DNA of 64,000 nucleotides from positions 1-64,000 of the forward strand of contig CALXEH010000005.1 of assembly GCA_944387285.1 (NCBI GenBank). The letters are read 5' to 3'. The notes under the pieces are model-generated. The model had not been told where the DNA came from and did no database searches. It saw nothing but the letters and a program-made list of their open reading frames with translations. The translations under genes were made by a program, and so were the position numbers. This DNA comes from an uncultured Oscillospiraceae bacterium. GTDB taxonomy: Bacteria; Bacillota; Clostridia; Oscillospirales; Oscillospiraceae. Within the stretch, counting starts at the first letter, position 1, and each line of letters opens with the position of its first letter. This document shows positions 24,112-33,813 of the stretch, in pieces.

Positions 24112-26982
24112 ATGAGAAGCGGAGAGACTGTCGGAGGATTTGAGCTCGTCAGGACAACGCCCGTAGAGGATATCGGGGCGAGGGCACATCTGTTCCGCCA
24201 CCTCGGGACCGGGGCAGAGCTCCTGTGGCTCGAGCGGAAGGACCGGAACAAGACCTTTGCCGCAGCCTTCCGGACGATACCGGAGGACGACACGGGCGTC
24301 TTCCACATACTCGAGCACTCCGTGCTCTGCGGCTCGGCGCGCTATCCTGTCAAGGAGCCCTTCGTCGAGCTGCTCAAGGGCTCCTTGAGCACCTTCCTGA
24401 ACGCCATGACCTTCCCGGACAAGACCGTCTATCCCGTCGCCAGCCGGAACGATACGGATTTCCGCAGCCTCATGCGGGTCTACCTGGACGCGGTCTTCTG
24501 CCCGGCCATATACGAAAACGAGAACATCTTCCTCCAGGAGGGCTGGCACTATGAGTGGGACGAGAGCGGGCAGCCTCGCCGCGTGGGCGTGGTCTACGGT
24601 GAGATGACCGGCGCCTTTTCGTCCGTGGACGAGGTGATCGGCACCGGCATCACCCGGCTGCTGTTCCCGGATACCTGCTACGGCCGAGTCAGCGGCGGGG
24701 ACCCGGAGCACATACCCGAGCTGACGTATGAGGCCTTCCTCGCCGCGCACCGGCGCTTTTATCACCCCTCAAACGCCCTGTTTTTCCTGGACGGCGAGCT
24801 GGACGCCGCGGATATCCTAGCGGAGCTCGACCGGGAATACCTCTCGAAATACGGGCGCCGGGCGCAGGAGCCCGGGCCCGGCCGGCAGAGGCTGCTGCCT
24901 TATCGCGAGGCGCAGCTGAAATACGCCGTCACGCCCGGGGAAGAAAACGGGCAGCGCGCGCACTTTGCCCTGGGCAGCATCGCCGGGGACTGGCGCGACG
25001 TTGTGCGGAACCTGGCCCTGCTGGTGCTCCGGGACTGCCTGTGCGGCTCGAACAGCGCCCCGCTCAAGCGCGCCGTGCTGGAAAGCGGGCTCTGCCAGGA
25101 CCTCAGCTTTGACGTCGAGAGCGACATGGCGCAGAGCCTGGTGCTGCTGCAGCTGCGCAACACCTCCGAGGACAAGCTGCCGGGCCTGAAGCTCCGGCTG
25201 CAGCAGCTGATCGCTGAGATCGCAGAGCGCGGCCTCGACAGGGACGAGCTCGCCGCCTCGCTCAACCGGCTGGAATTCCTGAGCGGCGAGCGCCGGGAGC
25301 CCTACGGCGTGCAGCTGGCGCTGCTCGCTTACCGCGCCTGGATGTACGGCGGAGAGCCGGAGCTGTACCTCAACACCTCCGCCGCGTTCAAAGCCCTGCG
25401 CGAGAAGCTGGATACGCCGTATTTTGAAGACCTGCTCAAGGAGCTGTTCCTGAGCGGCGAGGGCCTTGCCGCGCTGCATGTACTGCCCTCCGTGACGCTG
25501 GAGGCGGAAGACACCGGGCGGCGGCAGAGCCGGCTGCTCGCGGAGCTCTCCAAGCTCGGCGAGGAGGGCAGGGCCCGGCTGCGGGAAAAGGCCGAGGCCC
25601 TGTCGCTGTGGCACAGGACGCCCGACAGCGCAAAGGCTCTGGCCTCCATCCCGCACCTCTCGCCGGACGAGCTGCCCTCGGAGCCGCTGCTCACGCGGGT
25701 AGGCGAGGAGAGCCTGCTGGGCGTGCGCGTGCTGCGGCCGGAGGTGGACGCGCCCAGGACGGCCTACCTGGACCTTTACTTTGCTCTGCCCGGCGCGGGG
25801 CCCGGGACCCTGTCCGCCGCGGCCCTGCTGGCAGAGCTGCTCACGGAGCTGCCCACGGCCCGGCACACGGCTCCGGAGCTGCAAAGGGCCGTGAAGGCCG
25901 AGCTCGGCGAGCTGAGCTTTGCCGTCGATGTGTACAGCCGCCCCGGTGAGCCGGAGGTGTGCACGCCCTATTTCCGGGCGTCGGTCAGCGTGCTCGGGCA
26001 GAAGCTGGACGCCGCGGCGGAGCTTGCGGCCGAGGTGCTGCTCGAGACCGAGTTTGACCATCCGGACAAGGTGGGCGAGGTGCTCCGGCAGGCCCTCACG
26101 CGGCAGCAGCAGAACATCATCCTGGCCGGGCACAGCTGCGCCATGCGCCGAGCGCTGTCGGGGCTGACCGCCGAGGGCGCGGCGCTGGAGCGGACGGACG
26201 GCTACGCCTATTACGACTGGCTGCGCGGCCTCTGCGCACAGCCGGACGCGGCCATCCCCGGCCTGCTGCAGGAGCTCGCGCAGCTGCGCGCCGCCTTCAC
26301 CAGGGCGAATCTGACGCTCAGTGCGGCGGGCGACGTGAGCGCATCGCGGATAGAGCGGCTGCTTGAACGCTTCCCTGAAGGGGTAAAAAAGGACGCCGGC
26401 CTGAGCTTTGGGACGCTCAGGCCGGTGCGGGACGCCATCGTCATACCTGCGGGGATAGGCTATGCGGTAAAGGCGGCGGAGCTGTACCGGGCAGGCGGCA
26501 GGGTGAGCGGAAGCATGGACCTGGCGGGCAAGCTCCTGTCGCTCGATTACCTGTGGAACGAGGTGCGCGTGAAGGGCGGCGCGTATGGTGCAGGGCTGAA
26601 CGTCACGCCCAACGGCAGCGTTTTTGCCTACTCCTACCGCGACCCTGACCCGGCGCGGACGCTGGCGGTGTTTGATGGCGCGGCTGAATATCTGCGGCGC
26701 TGCTGTGCGGAGAAGAGGGACCTGGGGCAGCTGATCATCGGGGCCGTCTCCGACAGCGAGCCGCTCCGGTCGGCCCACGACGAGGCCCTTGCCGCCGCTG
26801 CGCGGGTGCTGCGCGGCATCAGCGAGGAGGACAAGCGCAAGCAGCGGCAGGAACTGCTTGGGACGACGCACGAGGAGCTGCTGGAATGCAGCCGCGTGCT
26901 TGAGGCGGCTGCAAGCAGCTGCGTAACAGCCGGCGAAACGCTGGCGGAGGCCTGCCAAATGGAGAGAACGCTCCTGCTGTAA
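24112..26982 (+). CDS. M16C-family zinc metallopeptidase (presequence-protease-like)
   Basis: A 956-residue two-half pitrilysin-type peptidase. The inverted zinc motif HILEH (His65, Glu68, His69) is followed by SVLCGSARYP and LLKGSLSTFLNAMTFPDKTVYPV, which is characteristic of the M16C/PreP subgroup. The third zinc ligand is probably the Glu in VVYGEMTGAFS. There is no signal peptide, so it should degrade peptides in the cytoplasm. The ATG at 24112 follows an AAGGAGCG site; the open frame extends 14 codons upstream into the promoter. It stands alone, without the M16B pair partner. It lies next to a peptide-sensing-type system, but a direct link is not shown. Confidence 0.92.
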   Translation: MRSGETVGGFELVRTTPVEDIGARAHLFRHLGTGAELLWLERKDRNKTFAAAFRTIPEDDTGVFHILEHSVLCGSARYPVKEPFVELLKGSLSTFLNAMTFPDKTVYPVASRNDTDFRSLMRVYLDAVFCPAIYENENIFLQEGWHYEWDESGQPRRVGVVYGEMTGAFSSVDEVIGTGITRLLFPDTCYGRVSGGDPEHIPELTYEAFLAAHRRFYHPSNALFFLDGELDAADILAELDREYLSKYGRRAQEPGPGRQRLLPYREAQLKYAVTPGEENGQRAHFALGSIAGDWRDVVRNLALLVLRDCLCGSNSAPLKRAVLESGLCQDLSFDVESDMAQSLVLLQLRNTSEDKLPGLKLRLQQLIAEIAERGLDRDELAASLNRLEFLSGERREPYGVQLALLAYRAWMYGGEPELYLNTSAAFKALREKLDTPYFEDLLKELFLSGEGLAALHVLPSVTLEAEDTGRRQSRLLAELSKLGEEGRARLREKAEALSLWHRTPDSAKALASIPHLSPDELPSEPLLTRVGEESLLGVRVLRPEVDAPRTAYLDLYFALPGAGPGTLSAAALLAELLTELPTARHTAPELQRAVKAELGELSFAVDVYSRPGEPEVCTPYFRASVSVLGQKLDAAAELAAEVLLETEFDHPDKVGEVLRQALTRQQQNIILAGHSCAMRRALSGLTAEGAALERTDGYAYYDWLRGLCAQPDAAIPGLLQELAQLRAAFTRANLTLSAAGDVSASRIERLLERFPEGVKKDAGLSFGTLRPVRDAIVIPAGIGYAVKAAELYRAGGRVSGSMDLAGKLLSLDYLWNEVRVKGGAYGAGLNVTPNGSVFAYSYRDPDPARTLAVFDGAAEYLRRCCAEKRDLGQLIIGAVSDSEPLRSAHDEALAAAARVLRGISEEDKRKQRQELLGTTHEELLECSRVLEAAASSCVTAGETLAEACQMERTLLL

Positions 26983-27138
26983 GCCGCACCCCGCGACGAC
27001 AGAAGGAAGCAGCCGGCAAGAGCCCCAGCCAGCACAGTTAAGCGTCCCAGCAAAACGGACAACACATGAAAACCCTAATACAGGTAATAAAGATGCGTCA
27101 TTAATACTGCAGTTTTCAGGTTCTAATGTTAGTTGCTT

Positions 27139-27174
27139 TACGAGGTCTGGAGTTGATTAGTGCCAGACCTCGTA
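27139..27174. repeat. Perfect 12-bp inverted repeat (hairpin 1)
   Basis: TACGAGGTCTGG (27139-27150), a 12-base loop, CCAGACCTCGTA (27163-27174). No T-run follows, so it is not an obvious terminator. Confidence 0.8.
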
Positions 27175-27333
27175 TCTATGTTAAAGCATCTGACAGGAGA
27201 AATCAGCGGGAGTTGTTCAGCCAGCTGTTTACGGCCTCATTAATATTCCCTATAGCTTTATTCCAACATCAGAAAAAGCCGCGTCAGATATACTCGAGTC
27301 GCACGTCGGACATTAACCGATCCTGTGCAAAGC

Positions 27334-27379
27334 ATATCGGGCACATGGCAATTGCCGCGAATTGCCATGTGCCCGATAT
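27334..27379. repeat. Perfect 20-bp inverted repeat (hairpin 2)
   Basis: The arm at 27334-27353 (ATATCGGGCACATGGCAATT) is exactly complementary to the arm at 27360-27379, with loop GCCGCG. Only TTTAG follows, so termination would be weak. It may be a structured RNA, a binding site or a mobile-element end. Confidence 0.85.
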
Positions 27380-27603
27380 TTAGTCAAATCTACAATTTGC
27401 ATCATCCCCTGCCATTCCAGGCGCGATATATGATATATATTTATATGTGGTATTTTCACCGACAATGTGATCTTCCCTCCCATTTTCTCTTCAAGCTCTC
27501 TTTGTCTCTCCAGATGTGCGGCCTTTTCTCCAGCATCAGTGAATTATTCCTTATTTTGGGCATTATTTGCCCGGCAGGTGAGAACATATCTGTAATTTAA
27601 CGC

Positions 27604-27631
27604 TTGCAATACGCATAGGCGCAGCTATAAT
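27604..27631 (+). promoter_or_regulatory. Promoter for the SLH surface-protein gene
   Basis: TTGCAA (27604-27609), 16 bases, TATAAT (27626-27631). AGGAGG at 27653-27658 precedes the GTG start. Confidence 0.65.
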
Positions 27632-27668
27632 AAAACAGTAGTGAGTTATATGAGGAGGAGCGATCTTC

Positions 27669-30600
27669 GTGCTTCGTAAGCTTTTATCCGGCGTTCTGTG
27701 CGCCGCGCTGCTTTTTGGCCTCTGCGGTTATGCCGCCCTGGCCGAAGGCCCCGACGATCTGCCTGCAAACGACAGCAAGGCCGTCCACATCCAGGACTAT
27801 ATCATCGGTTTCGTGTCTGACGACGGCAGCGGCGGGCATGTCTCCGTCTTCGACAGCGGCTCAGGCATCAACGGCATGGCCTCCGGCGAGCCCCTGCCCG
27901 ACGAGACCTGGCAGCCATGGGTCGATCTCAAGCTCGGCGCGTACACCCACGATGAGCCGTCAAACGTCTACACGCCCGCCGGGAACGTGAGCATCTCGGT
28001 AAAAAGCATGGGCATACAGACGCTCTCAGGCAGCAGCGACGCTCTCAGTTTCGCCTCCGACGAGCTTATCACGTCGAGCTCCGCGCAGATGGAAAGGCTC
28101 TATCTGAAAAGTGGCTGCGCCGCCGAGGCCCTCGTCAGCGCCGAGCTTGAGATAAGCGTCAGCGGCCAAACGCCCGTGACAGGCACTGTCAGTCTGGGCG
28201 TAACCATCATCGACCCTGGCCCGGCCCAGTTTGCCCTGTACACCACCGAGGCCGAAGGCGACCTCCTCGCAGAGTGGTCCACGGTCTGCTATTACGAGCT
28301 CAATGACGGCTCAGTGTGGCTCCGGCCCGAGGCCGGACTCTCCGATGCCGACAAGGACCAGCTCGAAGTGTGGGCAAACAGCACTGAACTTGACCTCGCT
28401 TGGAACAATGATAAAAGCGCCGCCAAAATAACCCTGCCTGAACCTGAAGTAAACAGCATTTACACGCTCTCGGTCAGTATGGGGCCTCAGCAATACATAC
28501 TCCGCGTTACGTCGTCGCCGGTGTCCAGTGCCGCGCACATCGAGCTGGGCGGCCAGGACTGCGTCGTCGGTTTTTACGACAGCGGCAGCCTCATCTTCGA
28601 CGAGGGCAGCTCGCTCAGCTTCTCGACCGGCTCTGCGGCCTCGTCTGAGGCGCCGCGCAAAATGCTGTTCGGCCTGGACTTTGCCGCCGGAACCTATACG
28701 CCTGATTTTGAGCTCGTCGAGGGCGTAGATATTGCAGTAAAGAGCATGGAGATAATCACCGTCGCCGGCAGCAGCGGCGCCTTCAGCTTCTCGGCCGAGG
28801 ATGACGTTTTCACGTTCAGCGGCGCGGCCGAGGCGCTCTACTGCCGCGAGGGCGTGAAAGCGATAGCCCGCGTCACGGCCGAACTCGAGATAAGCGCTGA
28901 GGGAATGGATGCCGTGACCGCGACCGTCAGCCTGGGCGTGAGCGTGAATCCCTCGGGCCTGAGCCTCTACACTTCCGAAGCGATGGACGAGGCCTCGCGC
29001 GTCGCGGCGGACTCGACGGTGGACTATTTCTCGCTCACGGACGGCTGCCTGTGGCTGCATTCGGCGAGCGGCTTTGAGCCGAACTTCAAGGTCGAGAGCG
29101 ACTATGGTGAAGCCGTTTGGACGGAGTCTCAGAACAACACCGTCAAAATACAGCTGCCCGAACCCGATGCCAGTGCGAACAGCTACGGCCTGCACATATC
29201 CAACGGCCCGGATCACATGAGCGTGATCATAAGCTGCTTCCCTGAGGGCAGCTGCATACGCATACAAAACGGCAGCAACGAGTACATCGTCGGCTTTGCC
29301 TTCGGCGAGGGCGAGGACGGCGTCACGATCATAAGCGAGGGCAACTGGAGCTACGGCAACACAACGACCGAGGCGGCGGACCCGGACAACCCGCGCATAC
29401 TGTTCCGCGAGATGGCCGTGGACGTCGGCCTGCGGAAGGAGGACGCCCAGGGCAGCGCCTACTACGAGCTGGACAAGACCGGCCCCGTGAGCGTCAGGGT
29501 GCTCAGCATGGAGGTGCAGCACTTCTACGGCGAGTGCGAGGGCTTTGACGAGACCTTCAGCTTTGCTGAAAGCGGGCAGCAGGTCACGCGCGTTGAGTCG
29601 CCGGAGGGCAACAGCGCGGATATCTATGTGAAACGCGGCTACGACGCGACGGCGCTCGTCACCGCCGAGGTGGAGGTCACCGTCGGCGGCAGCACTCAGA
29701 CCGGCAGCGTCAGCATGCAGCTGCACATAGACCGCGGCACACAGCAGACTATGACGCGCCCTGAGAATGACACCGTCGGCGCGCTCAACGCCGCGTTGGA
29801 GGAGATGGCGCAGGAGCTTCCCGAGGGCGGCACGGGTTTCGTGGATGTGTACCTGACCGCGGACAGCTACGAGGGCACCATCGTTATCCCCGAGGAGTTC
29901 ATCACTCGAGGCAGCTATGAACTGACCCTGATGTCCATAATGCCCACTGACCGCACGGCCATTATCGGCGGCATAGACCTCAACAACTCCCGCGCCAGCG
30001 TGCGCGACCTGGACTTCATCGCGCCTGACAGCGGCTCTGAGACCAAAGCCATCTGGAACGGCTGCAGCACCACGGTGCAGAACAGCAGCTTCCAGGGCTA
30101 CGACGTGGCAATAGACGCTAGCGTGAACACGATAAACCCGCGCTACTGCGTGTTCGTGGACAACGTCGTCGCCGCGCGCATCGACCTGCCCGAGAGCACG
30201 AACTATTCCGCCCGCAACGACTGGTACAACAACGTCTTTATCAACAACGGCACGGCGGTGCAGGTGCTGGGGCTCAACGAATTCGTCAGCCCCTACTATT
30301 TCCGCGTCACCGGCAGCAACTTCGTGGGCAACAGCGTGGCCTTCGACGTGCGCTGCGAGGGCACGGTGTATTTCTACCGCAACTACTACGGCGAGGTGAA
30401 AAACAACGCCCAGGGCATGACGGCCTCCCAGATCCTTGAGGCCCTGCGCGACGGCGGCTCGAAGGATATCCAGAAGCAGCCGCCCGTGGTCAGCATCGCC
30501 GACCACAGCAGCACCAAGGTCGTGACGAACCCTCGCTGGAACGAGCCCGTGAAGTTCGATCCCGGCATACCCTCGCTGCCTGCCGCCGTACAGACGCTTT

Positions 30601-31694
30601 CGGCTCGCGCGTCGCTCATGGCCTTCACGCTCGCGGCGCCCGCGCAGGAGAGCACGAACTACCTCACCGCCGACTGGGAGCTGCCCACCGAGATAGTGAT
30701 CGGCGAGGACGGCCTTGAACTCAACGCCGCCGCCTTCGCGGAGGCCTCCGGGGAAGAGCGCATCATCAGCGTCGTTGACCAGAATGGCAAGCTGCTGGGC
30801 GTCTGGAACTTCGGCACAGAGGCGCACGAGGGGCTCAGCGGCAGCTTTGACGCCGCGTTCGGGCTGACCGAGCGCGAGGACGGCTCGCTCGGCATCACCA
30901 TAAACGACGAGGACGGCCTGCTCGAGGCGCTGAAGCCCACGCTCACGATACCGAACGCCTCCGGCGGGGTCGAGCACGAGGGCGGCGCCGTGGACTCCGA
31001 GCCCGCCGAGGGCGGCCTGAGCTTCACCGTGGCAGGCGGCGGCAGCTACGAGATATCCGAAGAAGTCAGCGAGCCGGAAGAGCCGGACGAGCCGGAAGAG
31101 CCGGACGAACCGGACGTGCCGGGCGAGCCGGACGTGCCCGATACTCCGGTGCAGCCCGGCGTGCCTGTAGTGCCGTCAGAGCCTGCGGAGCCAGACGTGG
31201 CCGTGCCGGACTTTGACGATGTGGACGAGGGCGCGTGGTACTATGACAGCGTGGCCTGGGTCTGCGGCGCGGGGCTCATGGAGGGCAGCTCGGAGAGCGC
31301 CTTTGAGCCCGAGGCGACGATGACCCGCGCCATGGTCTGGGCGATACTGGCGCGCGCGGACGGCGAGACGGTGACTGGCGCGGTCTGGGCCGATGCCGCC
31401 CGCGAGTGGGCGATGGCCGAGGGCGTGAGCGACGGCACGGACCTGTACGGCTTTGTGACCCGCGAGCAGTTTGTGACCATGCTCTGGCGCTATGCCGGAG
31501 AGCCCGCCTCCGAGGCCGGGCTCGGCGCATATACCGACGCGGGCAGCGTCAGCGCCTGGGCCGCGGCGGCGATGGCCTGGGCCGTGGAGCAGGGCATCAT
31601 AAGCGGCGTGACCGAGACCGCCATAGCGCCCCGGGCCACCGCCACCCGGGCGCAGGCGGCGGTCATGCTGACGCGCTTCATGAAGGCCCAGTAA
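27669..31694 (+). CDS. SLH-domain surface protein with duplicated beta modules and a beta-helix
   Basis: A 1341-residue secreted protein starting at GTG. A signal peptide (LLSGVLCAALLFGLCGYAALA) is followed by about two and a half copies of a ~245-residue unit. Each unit starts with an I-x-G-F-type strand (YIIGFVSDDG, CVVGFYDSG, YIVGFAFGEG at ~45, ~298, ~536), then a VKSM/VLSM-type strand and a repeated A-E-x-E-I/V-S/T-V strand; the linking subdomain begins LYTTEAEGD or LYTSEAMDE. Residues ~727-917 look like a right-handed parallel beta-helix (STTVQNSSFQGYDVAI, NVFINNGTAVQVLG, SNFVGNSVAFDV). A Pro/Glu/Asp-rich spacer (~1130-1178) leads to three SLH motifs that bind pyruvylated cell-wall polymer. 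Function unknown; adhesin or polysaccharide-binding role possible. Confidence 0.88.
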   Translation: MLRKLLSGVLCAALLFGLCGYAALAEGPDDLPANDSKAVHIQDYIIGFVSDDGSGGHVSVFDSGSGINGMASGEPLPDETWQPWVDLKLGAYTHDEPSNVYTPAGNVSISVKSMGIQTLSGSSDALSFASDELITSSSAQMERLYLKSGCAAEALVSAELEISVSGQTPVTGTVSLGVTIIDPGPAQFALYTTEAEGDLLAEWSTVCYYELNDGSVWLRPEAGLSDADKDQLEVWANSTELDLAWNNDKSAAKITLPEPEVNSIYTLSVSMGPQQYILRVTSSPVSSAAHIELGGQDCVVGFYDSGSLIFDEGSSLSFSTGSAASSEAPRKMLFGLDFAAGTYTPDFELVEGVDIAVKSMEIITVAGSSGAFSFSAEDDVFTFSGAAEALYCREGVKAIARVTAELEISAEGMDAVTATVSLGVSVNPSGLSLYTSEAMDEASRVAADSTVDYFSLTDGCLWLHSASGFEPNFKVESDYGEAVWTESQNNTVKIQLPEPDASANSYGLHISNGPDHMSVIISCFPEGSCIRIQNGSNEYIVGFAFGEGEDGVTIISEGNWSYGNTTTEAADPDNPRILFREMAVDVGLRKEDAQGSAYYELDKTGPVSVRVLSMEVQHFYGECEGFDETFSFAESGQQVTRVESPEGNSADIYVKRGYDATALVTAEVEVTVGGSTQTGSVSMQLHIDRGTQQTMTRPENDTVGALNAALEEMAQELPEGGTGFVDVYLTADSYEGTIVIPEEFITRGSYELTLMSIMPTDRTAIIGGIDLNNSRASVRDLDFIAPDSGSETKAIWNGCSTTVQNSSFQGYDVAIDASVNTINPRYCVFVDNVVAARIDLPESTNYSARNDWYNNVFINNGTAVQVLGLNEFVSPYYFRVTGSNFVGNSVAFDVRCEGTVYFYRNYYGEVKNNAQGMTASQILEALRDGGSKDIQKQPPVVSIADHSSTKVVTNPRWNEPVKFDPGIPSLPAAVQTLSARASLMAFTLAAPAQESTNYLTADWELPTEIVIGEDGLELNAAAFAEASGEERIISVVDQNGKLLGVWNFGTEAHEGLSGSFDAAFGLTEREDGSLGITINDEDGLLEALKPTLTIPNASGGVEHEGGAVDSEPAEGGLSFTVAGGGSYEISEEVSEPEEPDEPEEPDEPDVPGEPDVPDTPVQPGVPVVPSEPAEPDVAVPDFDDVDEGAWYYDSVAWVCGAGLMEGSSESAFEPEATMTRAMVWAILARADGETVTGAVWADAAREWAMAEGVSDGTDLYGFVTREQFVTMLWRYAGEPASEAGLGAYTDAGSVSAWAAAAMAWAVEQGIISGVTETAIAPRATATRAQAAVMLTRFMKAQ

Positions 31695-31733
31695 ACGCTC
31701 CCCTGCGGCAGCGCACCTGCCCCATGATACAGC

Positions 31734-31782
31734 ACTTCCCCTGGCACAGGGCATCCAGCTCCTGAGCCAGGGGAAGTTTTTT
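31734..31782 (+). terminator. Terminator after the SLH gene
   Basis: A 12-bp perfect stem (ACTTCCCCTGGC 31734-31745 with 31766-31777) followed by six T's. Confidence 0.85.
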
Positions 31783-31899
31783 ACGCCTCAATATTGCCTG
31801 CGGTTGTTTTTATACAGCTGAAGATGCCCTCCGGCCGAAAGATCGCGCTCGCCGCCGGCATCGGCGCGCACGAGTATGGCCGGAACTTGGGGCAATGAC

Positions 31900-33813
31900 T
31901 CAAAAGCGCCTTCTGAGTTTGCCGGGTTTGTCTAGGATGTAGCCGCCCAGGGTGGTCAAGCGGCTTTTGAATTCTGGTGAGGCCAGCACCTCCAGCAGAC
32001 GCCGGACGGCTGGGCTGTCCCAGGCGCTGTCGGCGATGAGCAGGTCGTACTGCTCCGTGCAGACGGGCAGGAAATCCAGGCCGTACAGCCTCGCCGCCGA
32101 CCAAATGCCCATGCCCGCGTCCGCAGAGCCGGCGGCGATCTGCGCCGCCACAGAGGTGTGGGTCAGCTCCTCGCGCCCGTAGCCGTACACCTTCGAAGCA
32201 TCCACGCCGCATTTCCGGCAGAGGTAGTCCGCCAGGATGCGCGTACCGGAGCCCTTCTGCCGGTTCACATAGCGCAGGCCGGGCCGGGCTATGTCCGCAA
32301 AGCCGCCAAGGCCCAGGGGATTGCCCGGCGCAAGCATCAGGCCCTGGGTCCTGCCCACACATTCCACCAGCCTCACCCCGCCCTGCGGGAAAAAGCGCTC
32401 CACACAGCTCTCATTATAGCTGCCGCTGGCCTCGTCCAGCAGGTGGATGCCCGCCGCGTGGGCCTCGCCTCGGCGTATGGCCATGATGCCGCCCATGGAG
32501 CCGACGTGGCTGGAGGACATCCTCACCGCCGGCTCGGTGCGGCGCAGCAGGTCGGAAACCTCGTCGAGCAGCGGGTCGTGGCTGCCTATGACGACGAGCC
32601 CGCCGTGCAGCTCGCTCTCGGGCCGCAGCAGCCTCACCCCGACCTGCGCGCCGGCCTCCAGGCCCTCGCAGCCCTGGGGCAGGCTCAGGATGCCGTCCGC
32701 GCGCATGAAGGAGCTCACCACGCCCGCGCCCCGGTCCAGAGGCGAGGCCACGAGCCCCTCCGGGCCCTCGCCCAGGCGCACCCGCACGAATTCGCGGTAC
32801 TTGAGCCCGGAGACCAGGCCCCGGCCCAGCTTTGCGCTGACGGTCTTCTCCTCGCCGCCGGGCGCCGTGCCCGTATATAGCCCCAGCACCGGCCTCAGCA
32901 GCTCCTCGAGCACCAGGATGCCCGAGACGGGGTAGCCCGGCACGCCCAGGATGGGCTTTTTGCCCGCATAGCCCAGGATGGCGGGTTTGCCGGGCTTTAT
33001 CGCGAGGCCGTGGCAGAGCACCTCGCCAACACGCTCTATAGCCGCGCAGCTGAGGTCCTCGCGCCCGGCGGAGGAGCCGGCGTTGAGCAGCACGGCGTCG
33101 CAGGCGGAGAGCGCCTCGCGCAGCGCCGACTCTATGGCCCCGGCCTCGTCGCGCACGATGGGCCAGACCTTCGGCTCTGCGCCCCAGTCCCTGAGCATGG
33201 CGGAAAAGATGGCGGAGTTGAACTCGATGATATCGCCCTCGCCGGGGTCCTCGCGCGGCTCGACGAGCTCGTCGCCCGTGGGTATGATGCCCACGACGGG
33301 CCTTTTGCAGACCTCGCACTCGAGCACGCCCGCGGCGAGCATCGCGCCCACGGCGGCGGGGCCTATGCGCGTGTACGAGGGCAGCAGCATCTCGCCGGCG
33401 CAGATGTCCTCGCCTATCTGCCGCACATGCTGCCAGGGCGCGGCGGCGGCGCGCAGGCGGATGCCGCCGTCCTCCAGCGGCTCAATGTCCTCGGCCATGA
33501 CCACGGCGTCGCAGCCCGCAGGCAGGGGATCGCCCGTGTCCACGGGGACGTATTCGCCGGCCGCCAGCGTCACCGGCGTGGTCTCCGTAGCACCGAAGCT
33601 GAGCGAGGCCGCTATCGCCGCGCCGTCCATGGCGCAGGCGTGGTAGTGCGGCGCGCAGATCCTGGCGTACACCGCCCGGAAGCTCACGCGGCCCGCCGCG
33701 TCCTGCGCCCTCACCGTCTCCGGCATGGGCTCAAGGCCGTTTTTGCGCAGTATATTTATATAGTCCTCCCGCGCCCTCTCAAGGGGCGTGTTGGTCAGAT
33801 AGCGGAAGCCCAT
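31900..33813 (-). CDS. MoeA-type molybdopterin protein fused to a PBP-like domain
   Basis: 637 residues. Residues 1-~405 are MoeA (molybdopterin molybdotransferase): the family blocks HYHACAMDGAAIA, PVDTGDPLPAGCDAVVMAEDI, GIIPTGDELVE and NAGSSAGREDLS, LAIKPGKPAILG are all present. Residues ~410-637 form a PBP-like (LysR-substrate-domain-like) module: VVIGSHDPLLD, SSHVGSMGGIMAIRRGEAH, HLLDEASGSYNE, RYVNRQKGSGTRILADYL. This fusion is known in clostridia and archaea; the added domain probably binds molybdate, tungstate or an intermediate. Its ATG overlaps the stop of the upstream stand-alone moeA by one base. It should insert the metal into molybdopterin, or a different metal from its partner. 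Confidence 0.9.
   Translation of the reverse strand: MGFRYLTNTPLERAREDYINILRKNGLEPMPETVRAQDAAGRVSFRAVYARICAPHYHACAMDGAAIAASLSFGATETTPVTLAAGEYVPVDTGDPLPAGCDAVVMAEDIEPLEDGGIRLRAAAAPWQHVRQIGEDICAGEMLLPSYTRIGPAAVGAMLAAGVLECEVCKRPVVGIIPTGDELVEPREDPGEGDIIEFNSAIFSAMLRDWGAEPKVWPIVRDEAGAIESALREALSACDAVLLNAGSSAGREDLSCAAIERVGEVLCHGLAIKPGKPAILGYAGKKPILGVPGYPVSGILVLEELLRPVLGLYTGTAPGGEEKTVSAKLGRGLVSGLKYREFVRVRLGEGPEGLVASPLDRGAGVVSSFMRADGILSLPQGCEGLEAGAQVGVRLLRPESELHGGLVVIGSHDPLLDEVSDLLRRTEPAVRMSSSHVGSMGGIMAIRRGEAHAAGIHLLDEASGSYNESCVERFFPQGGVRLVECVGRTQGLMLAPGNPLGLGGFADIARPGLRYVNRQKGSGTRILADYLCRKCGVDASKVYGYGREELTHTSVAAQIAAGSADAGMGIWSAARLYGLDFLPVCTEQYDLLIADSAWDSPAVRRLLEVLASPEFKSRLTTLGGYILDKPGKLRRRF

Larger units (their letters stand above)
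26983..27668. other. 686-bp A+T-richer gene-free region
   Basis: From about 27060 to 27600 the base composition falls well below that of the flanks, with several TA/AT-rich runs. I see no convincing gene. It holds two long perfect hairpins (separate entries) and, at its right end, the promoter of the SLH gene. A frame of 85 codons (27126-27383) crosses both hairpins and has no ribosome site, so I do not call it a gene. Confidence 0.7.

Noticed and set aside
27126-27383. An 85-codon frame across both hairpins
   Set aside because: No ribosome site, and it runs through perfect inverted repeats. It is more likely non-coding.
28311-30977. An 888-codon frame opposite the SLH gene
   Set aside because: It is a shadow of repeated GC-rich codons. 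The plus-strand gene has a signal peptide, a promoter and SLH motifs.
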